From Lasiodiplodia sp. COLG20 (lineage: Eukaryota > Ascomycota > Dothideomycetes > Botryosphaeriales > Botryosphaeriaceae): 64,000 nucleotides of DNA. Both the position numbers and the translations under genes were made by a program. Shown in pieces: positions 1 through 9,228 of the stretch. Position 1 is the first letter of the stretch, and each line of letters starts with the position of its first letter. The notes below the pieces were generated by a model that was not told the DNA's origin, did no database searches, and worked only from the letters and a program-made list of their open reading frames with translations. The stretch is from NCBI GenBank assembly GCA_009801085.1, contig VNWV01000003.1, positions 496,001-560,000 on the forward strand, written 5' to 3'.

Positions 1-537
1 CTGCTGGGCATCACGCCTTACCGGCAATATCTTCTCGAGGTCATCAAGAAGTGCCCTGATACTTTCAAGTAGCGCCATAAAGTGTCCCCTCTCATAAAGC
101 GCCCACTTTGTCTTCCTTGTCAAGCCAACTTTCTTCTGCCGCGCTTGCGCCAGGCTGCGCATATGCTCGTGGAGAACCAGCATCTGTCTCTCCATGTCGC
201 TGTTTGGATCGCACGCTGCTAGTTCTGTCGCCGGGCCAGCCCTTTTCTTGAACTTTTCCGAGACTCCCTCTGCTTGAGCAAAGAGGACCAGAATTTGGCC
301 GATCGTTTTCTTGGCTTGCTCGAGTTCACCTGGCGGGAGGCTATCCTCATTCTCCTTGATATGGACGGCTTCGCCCCACCGTGTAAGGCGGAGGCGAGCA
401 TTATCCAGTTGCAGCTGGCTGGTACCAAATTCCGTGCCGAAATCGCGGCCGAGCTGGACGAATTCGAAGCAGTCGACGGCGTTGTTGAAGAGGCCGGCGA
501 GGCCAAAGGCCCCGATGCCTAGGCTGACGGGCTCCAT
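1..537 (-). CDS. HeLo-domain protein (HET-S-like), N-terminal part, runs off the window
   Basis: The minus strand is open from an ATG at 537 to the window edge (179 codons). The start reads MEPVSLGIG, followed by GLFNNAVDCFEFVQLGRDFG (about residues 14-33) and RWGEAV, then amphipathic helices to about residue 172. This is the hallmark N-terminus of the HeLo domain (prion-inhibition and propagation family) of HET-S. In that family the helical bundle targets the membrane and kills the cell when a C-terminal prion-forming motif seeds it. A GT-type donor (GTAAGG) follows codon 172 at position 21, so the visible exon may end at 22. The C-terminus is outside the window, so I cannot tell whether a prion motif is present. 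A decayed NB-ARC receptor is divergently transcribed next to it. The domain call is strong; killing activity is inference. Confidence 0.85.
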   Translation of the reverse strand, partial: MEPVSLGIGAFGLAGLFNNAVDCFEFVQLGRDFGTEFGTSQLQLDNARLRLTRWGEAVHIKENEDSLPPGELEQAKKTIGQILVLFAQAEGVSEKFKKRAGPATELAACDPNSDMERQMLVLHEHMRSLAQARQKKVGLTRKTKWALYERGHFMALLESIRALLDDLEKILPVRRDAQQ

Positions 538-987
538 GTTTGAGTGAGCTGATTTCCGTGTGCTTCTATCGCACTTTCATCTCTTGAAGATGTGTGGCAG
601 GTATATATGAGTTGAATGATCTCTTGAAGACGGGTTTACCGAGTAGTAGGTATATAAACAACGCCGGCGGCTGTCGTAACTGTCTACTCTATCAGAGCGG
701 CAATGGCCAGACAGTCGATAGGCCCTACTCTCGCTTTACCTGCCATATGAGCCATTTCTATACGAGATGAAGGCTGAGTTTGCTGTTGTGTAACAGTAAT
801 CATTTCTTGGCTCAAGGCTGTACTACCAATCACGCCTTAAATTTGAGCTCCTCCCCCACTTTCTGACATAAACATGTCTGCGCCGTAGGCAAGTCATCGC
901 TCAAAAATGTAATTCTTGCAGGATTGCTGAAACGTGTGTGTGGATATTTCGTCAAGTAGCTGGCAAGGCTGGGTATGAAAGGGCCGT
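538..987. promoter_or_regulatory. Divergent intergenic region between the HeLo gene and the receptor relic
   Basis: No supported gene. It should hold the HeLo promoter on the minus side and the 5' end of the receptor on the plus side. No in-frame ATG exists for the receptor directly upstream of 988, so an upstream exon or lost sequence may lie here. I see no clear TATA box or repeat. Confidence 0.35.
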
Positions 988-3705
988 TTGTCCATTCCTA
1001 CTTTCCCTGACCTACGCCATCAAAGACTGCTCTTTCCGGGAGTCGCTGCAGGCATAAGGCTGTACAGTTTTCTGAGCTCCACCAGTGTCCATCAAGAGTT
1101 TGTGCTGAAATCCTTTTCCGTCGTTACTATTGGCGAGTCCACGGTCTCAGAGCTACCCAAAAGGCTGCTTGAGCCTGACGGCGAATCATGTCTCACGCTG
1201 TTGGTTTCTCGGGGGAGCAAAACTGCGGAGTCCAGATTGCACATAACTCAGGGTTTGTCGGATTTGGTCGCACTTCCGGTAATGTCACAATCCAGTAGGA
1301 AAGGCGCAAGACTGATAATTCTTGCAGATGCACTCCGGCCTCCGTACCCAGAACCCTTTTCGAATGTACCGTTTCGCCGGAACCCTGACTTTGTTGACCA
1401 CGGAAACATATTACCGTCGATTGAAAATGCGCTGGCTCTGTCCGACGCCGCACGTTTTGCGCTTACAGGTCTCGGCGGCATCGGGTGAGATATGCTTCTT
1501 CCTGTGAATCAGAAAATTATGATTTACGGTGATTCAGGAAGTCTCAGTTGGCTATCGAATATGCATACCGGCGTCGCAAACGCCTTTCCGACATCGGATC
1601 ACCCGAATTTTGCTTTTGGGTGGATGCCGGTAGCCAGTCTCGATTCGAAAGTTCCTTCATGGACATTGCTGTCCGGCTTAAATTGGCGCAACGTGTAGAA
1701 GGTACTGGGAGACAACAAGATATTCTGCAGACTATGAAGGACTGGCTTGTTGATGAGAGAAACGGAGATTGGATATTGATTGTCGACAACGCGGATGACC
1801 TCTCCGTTCTGTTTGCGCCAGACACCGAAACTGATAGCACTGGACATACGAAGAGGAATCTCGCGGACTTTCTACCCCAGTCTCCGAACGGCAAAGTTCT
1901 GATTACTTCGAGGTCTAAGACTCTGGCACTCAGACTTGTCGGATACCGACCCGCAGATCTTCTGGAAGTACAACCGATGCCAGACGCACAAGCCCTTGAA
2001 TTGATGCGGAAAAAACTCTCCGTTGATTATTCCGACGAGGCATCCGCTTTCGCGCTACTGAAAGCCTTGGATTTTGTCCCTTTAGCAATTGTCCAGGCGT
2101 CAGCCTACATCAACCAAAGGAGACCCTTCACATCTATACACAAATACCTCCAGGGCTTGCGTGAAAATGGACACTCAGCCCGCCATCTTCTCGAACACAA
2201 AACTGGGGATCTAGATCTTGCCCGTTCTAGATCAATTCTATCAACTTTGAAGTTCTCGTGGGACTTCATTAGGAAACAGGCGTAATACCGCTGTACGACT
2301 ACTCTCATTGATGGCGTTCTTCAATTGCCAGGGTGTTCAAACATCCCTCCTTCTTCGGCACCGGTGCCAGTACGCTTACGACTGCAAAGTGCGCCATCAT
2401 AATCGGCTTCGCGACACGACAATGGGACGCTCCTATAATTCAAATATCCCTCACAGACCACAGTCTAACATTGACGTGATCATGAGAGGGCCTCTCACGG
2501 AATCTTCCATTTCGGCAACAAATTTGCAAATCCCAATAATGGAGGAAAGCCTTCATCTCCATTGTTGCAAAGATCCAGCACTGAATAATGAAGATGATTT
2601 TACAGAAGATTTACATTATCTTCAAGATTTCTCATTGGTCTCGTGCAGCGCAGATGGATCAGCGCTGCAGATGCACTCCTTGGTTCGGGCTGCCATTCGA
2701 GCGTGGCTTAAAAAAACAGGAGAAGATAAGAAGTGGGAATATTTGAGTTTCCAAGTACTAGCAGAGGAGTTTCCACTTGAGACTGAACTCGAGTCTTTGA
2801 AATTTTTGCAGCAGCTAAACACGCACGTGGAACTCGACGCCAAGTCGCCGCCCTATGGGAATGCTTTCAAAGACTGGGCTCAGATAATCGTTGCAATCGG
2901 ATCTTATGCGTCCGATCGAAGCGATAAGTGCCTTGAGCGCAAAGCAAGTGGGAAGGCGTTACAATTTGTAAAAGAACACGGGCGTGAGGCATTCCACAAA
3001 GATGTTGCTTTCCAAGCCATAGGAAATTTGGCTTTCCAATTGGCACAATCCGGGAATTGTGCAGATGCCGAAGATCTGCTAAGCAACCTGGAAGACGACC
3101 GCCAAACCCTACCCGCACATCATCCCGACATGTGCCGCGACTTGAAATTTCGAGCATATGTCTCCTGCAAATCAGGCAATATCGATGAAGCAGAGGTGTT
3201 GCTCCGCGAAGCAGTCAAGAGTTGGAGTAGCATTGATGGAGAAAATGGATCACGAACTCTAGACGCAAAGTTTAGTCTTGGTTCTGTTCTCATTGACAAA
3301 GAACGGTATGAAGAAGCAAGGATCATACTGAGCTCGCTCGAAGGAACATTTGAAAGACTTCAGGGTGAGAGGAGTTCTAAAACGCTGAAGACTAGGTTTC
3401 ATCTTGCACATGCTCTATATGGGCTTGCACAATTCGAAGCTTCTGCGAGTCTTTTCCAGAGGGTTTTGGATCTCTGCAGGGAAGTACTTGGTGAAAAATG
3501 CACTTTGGCAATGAAAACCGCCATTGGTTTGGGTGCGGTACGCCTAAAGCAAGGAAAATGTGACGAAGCCGAAACGCTGTTCCGCCAAACATTGGAACAG
3601 TTTGAAGACATATTTGGCAAAGAAGATCCTGACATGGAGGCATGCAGGGAAAACTTGAAAGCAGCGCTGAGATCGCAAACCAATGGAAGGACACCGCAGA
3701 GCTGA
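988..3705 (+). pseudogene. NB-ARC/TPR NLR-type receptor, frameshifted
   Basis: Three consecutive pieces form one fungal NLR. Piece one (988-1484) ends with a typical linker (VPFRRNPDFVDHG) and GLGGIG. A 53-bp intron (1485-1537) interrupts the P-loop, and splicing restores GLGGIGKSQLAIEYAYR. Piece two (1538-2279) holds Walker B (LIVDNADD), a sensor (VLITSRSKT) and a GLPL-like motif (VPLAIVQASAY). Piece three (2281-3705) opens with LLSLMAFFNCQGV, then a winged-helix region ending QMHSLVRAAIRAWL, then TPR-like repeats (EARIILSSL, EAETLFRQTLEQF). The second and third pieces meet exactly at CAG/CGT if one G near 2280 is removed. As read, the frame hits TAA at 2283. No intron can remove one base. 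The 5' end has no ATG; residues before the linker faintly resemble the end of an alpha/beta hydrolase domain. Around 2380-2570 the protein looks scrambled. Best called a pseudogene unless the extra G is a sequencing error. Confidence 0.75.
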
Positions 3706-4777
3706 CTTGACGTGGGGGAGCGCACGATGGTCTCATCAGGAACTTTGTTGTCTGTGGAAATGTATCGCCAATTCCGATAGCTAAGTCTGATAATTGCGAT
3801 TTTGTCTAGATATAGGATGGAATAGCGGCATTGCCTGCTTATCCCCATTGATTCGTCTAACTTCATTTTGTTCATTATCTGCTATATTGTTGAGCATATT
3901 ATGCTGCAATGCTTTTCACACTTGAAATGGAGGGGTGCGGGAGAGCGTGGGGCTGTCTTCAAGAATTGCGGCACCAGAGTCTTTGCTCGAAGCTACGAAT
4001 TGCTGCATCAGGTTGTGCTTGACTCCGAGATACTAACTAAGAAAAGCGATGTATAGACCAAAAAGGAACAATTTGTTTGGCACTCTGGAACGAAGATGAA
4101 TGCGGTGCTAAACATTATCCTTTTCGCAATGACATCCGATTTTTGGTACCGAAGCCGACTGGGTTGGGATGCTCTTGGGCTATTGGAATTGGAAATCTCA
4201 ACATCTGCACCTATCTCTGCTAGACCTGCTAAGTCAGTGACTACGCCCCTTTTCAAAAGGTTGCTTGGTATGCATGGTGGGGGCCTGAGTATCGAGGGTC
4301 TTGGAAGGTCGGACGTGAGCCAGCTGGACGGGGCCGGGGGCACTTGGAAGCAAAAAATAGACTTATCGAATTCCACCAGTTCTATTGATTGGCCAATCCA
4401 GTTTCACTCGTGCAGCTCAGAGGTGCTTATTGCGGATAGTTACTGGACGGATGGTCGAGAGAACTGGGAACGCGGACGCTGCCTTGAAACAAACAAGAAA
4501 AGCCTTCTCGCTATTCTTCGCCATGGTGTAAGCATACACCCCAGCCAGAGGGTTGTCAATGCTTTCATGGTTGCAGCAGAATCTGCCGTGGACCCGGCGA
4601 GCACATTAACTGTTTGCTTGGTAGCATCGAACGAAGCTCGTATTGCACCCACACCTCGCAGCCACTGACGTTCAGGGAAGCTCTCTCCGAAAGACGGAGG
4701 CACTCAGAAACTCTGCACCAAAGCCTCCTGAAGCCAGTTTTTGCCCGCGGCTCTGTTTGATGTGTCGCGATGTTTCC
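3706..4777. other. Gene-poor interval
   Basis: Over 1 kb without a convincing gene. A 190-codon plus-strand frame at 4096-4668 has no recognisable domain, no intron-consistent extension and unremarkable composition, so I do not annotate it. Possibly decayed sequence downstream of the receptor relic. Confidence 0.4.
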
Positions 4778-5290
4778 AAAAAGAAAGAAGGGCCTTCTCT
4801 CGGAGCTCGGGAGGGGGGGCAGGGACAATGCCGGAAAGAGTAAGCCGCAAGCCAGATTCTGTTTACCCGCAGCCAAGTTTTCCCGGATGGAGTAACCCTG
4901 GGGGATCTGATGCAGCGGTCGCGCAGCTCAGCGGCGCAGAGTGGTCCATGTTCGGCACACCGGGACGAGGCCGCCTCGGCCTGCGGCAATCACGAGCTCT
5001 AGGTGCGTTGTTCTGGCAAGACTATTTTAGTCGAAGGGGTTGCTTGAAAAGGAAAGGCGATGACAGTTGTTTGATGAGGTCGAGGCGGCTGAAACGGGAA
5101 TAAGATTCAGCCAAGGGGCGCGCCTTGCCCGAACAGGCAACGCGATCGACCAGGCGAGCCCTTAGGCTGCCAAACCCGCTCGACGACAACAACACCACCC
5201 GGTACCTGAAACAATAATCCACAACACCATCGAAGTAGCCCCCATCGAAGCACGTACCCGCTCGTGGCCGGCCGGCAGGGTCTGGCTCGA
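4778..5290 (-). ncRNA. Candidate structured RNA with an RNase P-like CR-V motif
   Basis: Minus strand 4862-4849 reads ACAGAATCTGGCTT and continues GCGGCTTAC. This fits the conserved CR-V core of RNase P RNA (ACAGAAnnnGGCUU). A run of five T on the minus strand at 4782-4778 could be a Pol III terminator about 70 nt downstream. A 9-nt minus-strand segment at 5289-5281 (CGAGCCAGA) can pair with UCUGGCUUG and so mimic helix P4, but it lacks the usual GGAA of CR-I. No conserved protein is visible here on either strand. Ends are unknown; the listed range spans the terminator to the proposed P4 partner. This is a motif match only; chance similarity remains possible. Confidence 0.33.
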
Positions 5291-5602
5291 CGACAGTGTG
5301 GCCGTGGTGACATCTGATCAGTTGGCGTTTGCATACACACACTTCTCAATTCGCATGTATATATCTACCGCAGCAACCTCGCCGTCAATGTAGCTTTTCG
5401 TTCCATCAACCACACTCTCACTTCCCTCTTCACGTACTGGTACACCCGCCTTTTTTCCTCCCTTACTATCGTTACTACACAGCCAGGCTTCGCTGTTCCG
5501 TTTCTCCAAAAACACTTCCCAATAACTCTCCTATCGTTTAAAAAACCACTACATCAAACAACATCTCTTTACCCCCTTACATTCAAATCTCAACTTTCCA
5601 AA
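5291..5602 (+). promoter_or_regulatory. Promoter and 5' leader of the glycine-rich protein gene
   Basis: A TATA-like run (TATATATC) lies near 5356-5363. A strongly pyrimidine-rich stretch at about 5440-5600, with CAAA-rich sequence directly before ATG, is typical of well-expressed ascomycete genes. The start context is CCAAAATGG. Confidence 0.45.
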
Positions 5603-8470
5603 ATGGTCTACTCCAAAAACCTCCTCGCCATCTCCCTCATGGCCGCCGCCGCCACCACTGCCCGCGCCTCCCCAACCTTCGGCCTGCTCAGCGGTTCTGC
5701 CTCCGGCTCTGGCTCTGGTTCAGCTGACGGCAGCGTCTCCGGCGACGCCAGCCTGGGCGCCAACGTCTCTGGCGGCGCGAACATCGGTGCTGGGCTGGGA
5801 GCGGACATCGGCGCGGGTCTGGGCGGCGCCGCGGGTGCTGCGGGCAGCTTGATTGGTGATATCGCGGGCGGTTTGTCGGGCTTGGCTGGTGGGCATGGTG
5901 GGCTGGGCGTCGGTGGTGGCGCGGGCGTTGGTGCGGGTGTGGGTGGCGATGCGAGCATTGGTGGGGGAGCAGATGCAGGCATCGGGGGCAGTGGCTCTGC
6001 GGGAGCGGGAGCGGATGGCAGTGCCGAGGGTGAGGGAGAAGGTTATGGTGAAGGTGAGGGTGAGGGAGAGGGCGAGGCGAGTGGGTCTGCTTCTGGTATG
6101 TGGTTGAACTGATACTCCGATCTTTTTCCTGGTTGGCTTGATGAGCTGGCTGGTTTTGATGGACTTTTGGCTGACTGTTGAATAGGCGAAGCGGGCGCTG
6201 GAACTGGTGGTATGTCTCAAAAGTTTGGTGATTCGATGGATTATTCTGATAAGAGTTTTAGGTGATGCCGGTATCGGTGGCGGTATTTCTGGTGGTGTAT
6301 CCGGTAAGTATTGCATTTGGCACACGCTCAGATGGAACTCTCGACTGATTTATTTCTGAAAGGCGGTGCCGGTGCTGATGGAAGCATCTCAGGTGGTGCT
6401 GGTGCCGACGGAAGCGTCTCAGGGGGTGCCGGGGCAGATGGAAGCATCTCGGGAGGCGCTGGAGCAGATGGAGGCGCATCCGGTAAGCTTCCACAATCCA
6501 CTCCTTACATTCGGAGTTTTCTGACTTAGTAAAAAGGCGAAGCAGGTGCTGGAGCCGGTGTCGGTGGATCCGCCTCTGGTAAGAAACCCACGTCTCCCGA
6601 GCCCTGCAAAAGTTCAATCTGACTGGTCTTGTTTAGGCGACGCTGGACTGGGTGGCTCAGTCGGCGGTGGCGTTTCAGGAGGTCTGGGAGGCAGCGTTGG
6701 CGGTAAGCTGCTTCATTCCTTGCAATCCTCCCAGCGCTTCTGCTAACAACATTCGTATAGGCGATGCGGGGGCCGACGGCTCGATTTCAGGTGGCGCCGG
6801 AGCGGGTGCTGGAGGTGCGCTCCGATCTCCCAAAGACTATTGATCTCACTTTTCTGACATTTTCTAGGTGATGCAGGCATCGGCGGTTCAGCAGGTCTCA
6901 GCGGTTCAGCGGGTCTGGGAGGGTCCGCAGGCGGCCAGGCTGGAGGCTCAGCATCAGGTGAAGGTAAGCCATCTCCATGCTCCTTTGCTGCACAACCACA
7001 TACTGATTCCTCTTTTAGGAAGCGTGAGCGGTGAGACGGGAGGCGAAGGCTCAACCTCTGGAGGCGTGGGGGCAGGCATTGGTGGTGAGTATCCTAGCAC
7101 TCATCCCAAGACAAAAATTTCGATCATTACTAACGGTTTTCCAGGCGATGCCGGTCTTGGCGGCTCAGCAGGCGTTGGTGGCTCTGTTGGCGCCGGTGGG
7201 TCTGCTGGTGCCGGTGGCTCCGCGGGCGCTGGTGGCTCTGCAGGAGTTGGCGGTTCTGCGGGCGCTGGTGGTTCTGCCGGTGCTGGTGGCTCAGCGGGCG
7301 GCGAAGCGGGTGGTTCCGCCTCAGGTGAAGGTGCGTTGGCTATGCATTATTCCCGATGATGGCCTTGCTGATCTCTTTAAATAGGCAGCGTGAGCGGTTC
7401 GACTGGTGGCGAGGGGGAGGGCGAAGGGTCGGGAGAATCGTCGGGTGAGAGCTCAGGCGAAGGCTCAGCCGAGGCCGGTGGTAAGTTATTAAATTTCAAG
7501 CTTCTTGAGATGCCCCCCTAACGTCTTTCCAGGTTCTGCAGGCGCTGGTGGATCGATTGGTGGTGGCATTTCGGGTGGAGTCGGCGGTGAAGCTGGTGGT
7601 GAGCAGCCTCTTCGATCAGAACTCTTCCGGCTTTTTCTAACCAAGTCTTTAGGTGATGCCGGTCTCGGTGGATCCATTGGTGGTGGTCTGGGGGGCTCTG
7701 CGGAAGGTATGCTCTTGAAAATCTCCTCTCTTTGATCAACTCGTTTTCTAACAAAAGATTCAAGGCGGCGCGAGCGGTGAAGGCGAAGCAGGCAGTTCGG
7801 GCTCAGGAGAAGGCAGCGGATCAAATGGCAGCTCGGGCTCTGGTGAAAGCTCTGGCGAGAGCTCGGGCGAGGCTGGCGGTACGTTGTGAAAGTTCAGTTG
7901 CAACCAAATGTTCGTTACTGATGACTCGACAGGCTCAGCTGGTGCTGGTGGTTCGATCGGTGGTGGTATCGAAGGCGGAGCTGGTAGTAGTTCGGGCTCT
8001 GGAGAGACTGGTTCTGGCTACGGCACTCCTCCTGGCGAGGGAAGCGCGGAAGGTAGCTCCTCCGGTATGTGAAGACTCCTCTTCCCTTCATACATTCATA
8101 CTGACAATTTCACCAAGGCGGCGATGATACTGGCAGCGATGATTCTGGCGACGGCTCTAACTCAGGCGAGGACTGTGGATGCGACACTGCGGTCACCTAC
8201 ACCAGCAGCTTCGTTGTCACGCCCACGCCTCCTGCTGGCGGCCCTGCTGGCACGGCCACGGTCGACGGTGTTGGCGCTACGCCGCCCGCCGATGCCGGGA
8301 GTGGCCCGAACTACGGCTACGCTCGCGGCGTCACTTACGGCGCGATCGGAACTCCCTACTCTACTCCCACGCCCACTCCCACCTCCGTCCAGTACGAAGG
8401 CGCCGCTAGCAAGACTACCGTTTCTGGTGTTCTTATTGCCGGTCTTGGTCTGCTCTTCACCCTGTTCTAA
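5603..8470 (+). CDS. Glycine-rich, GPI-anchored secreted protein with 16 exons
   Basis: My splice model: exons 5603-6095, 6186-6209, 6262-6303, 6363-6482, 6537-6578, 6637-6702, 6761-6814, 6868-6963, 7019-7084, 7145-7330, 7385-7480, 7533-7598, 7653-7706, 7765-7878, 7933-8064 and 8118-8470, giving 667 aa. The N-terminus (MVYSKNLLAISLMAAAATTA) is a signal peptide. Most of the body is low-complexity Gly with Ala/Ser/Asp/Glu in GAGADGS, GGSAG and GEGEGE-type repeats. The C-terminus has a Pro/Thr-rich segment (TPTPTPTS) and a hydrophobic tail (GVLIAGLGLLFTLF) after Ser/Lys, which is a GPI-anchor signal. Every intron falls in phase 1 inside a Gly codon, and all 14 internal exons are multiples of 6 bp (24 to 186). 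Likely a cell-wall or surface protein; no enzymatic domain. Introns are 52-60 bp except the first (90). Exon 7's donor (GTGCGC) is weak, so small errors are possible. Confidence 0.8.
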
Positions 8471-9228
8471 GCGCCCTGTTCGTGGAAGGCGCTCATGTGG
8501 TGGAATTTCATTCACACAGTAATACTGTACGGTTGTCTTGTGTACCGTTCTTGTTTTTGATTTAGCATCAGTAATAATGCCCATTTGCTTTTTATAGAGT
8601 CCAGTGCTCACTGGTATACATAGTAAATAGTCAGACTTGTCGTTAAGGATTCAGAATGTCTATGAATCATTTAGGAGCAGAACCGTGAAACAACTAAATA
8701 TCATTTCACCTAAAGGTGAGCATTATAGCCCAAGACCAGCACAAACAACAGCAATGTTCAGGACAGGGTTACAATTCTCTTGGCCAGGGTGGACAACACA
8801 AAGAAATAGCCTTTCGCAGCTTTCTTTATAAATATTTGACTTGCATACGGAGTTGAAGCTATCGTCCCGATGAAGATGTACAATTATTAATTTTACGTTC
8901 CCGTCAGGATGATAGCTTCAAGTACCCATGGCACGAGCTTGGATAGGTGTCTGTACACAAAGAGAAAATGCTAGCTTTTGGCTGCAGTATCCCTCTCTGT
9001 TTCACAGATTCATGTGTTCAGGAATGAGATGATGGTATTGACGACCGAGGAAATTCCAGGAGTCACGAGGGCATACACGACCAAATTTACCATTCATGGT
9101 TGATAAACCTCCGTGATTTTTCATGTTTCTACTTCATGTTCTCAAGTAACTCAGCTCCACGTTGAGTCGAGTCGCTGTCTGCTGTTTTGTATGAATAGCT
9201 ATCTGTATCAAAGTCTGAGAAAAGAAGC
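8471..9228. other. Intergenic region between convergent genes, containing one palindromic element
   Basis: No gene is supported. It holds the 3' end of the glycine-rich gene and, at 8846-8928, a diverged copy of the 83-bp palindromic element described separately. Confidence 0.5.
8846..8928. repeat. 83-bp palindromic (MITE-like) element, copy C, diverged
   Basis: The left arm begins TACGGAGTTGAAGCTATCG. The right arm, read in reverse complement, begins TGGGTACTTGAAGCTATCA. The arms are imperfect inverted repeats around an AT-rich centre. Length and arm sequence match the two copies near 17.6 kb. No open frame; no clear target-site duplication. Confidence 0.65.

Noticed and set aside
4096..4668. 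190-codon plus-strand frame
   Set aside because: No domain, no good start context, no splice partner; an overlapping minus-strand frame is equally good.
6363..7330. Short tandem repeats resembling a CRISPR-like array
   Set aside because: They are coding repeats (Gly-Ala-Gly-Ala-Asp-Gly-Ser and Gly-Gly-Ser-Ala units) of the wall protein, in frame and without regular spacers; the host is a eukaryote.
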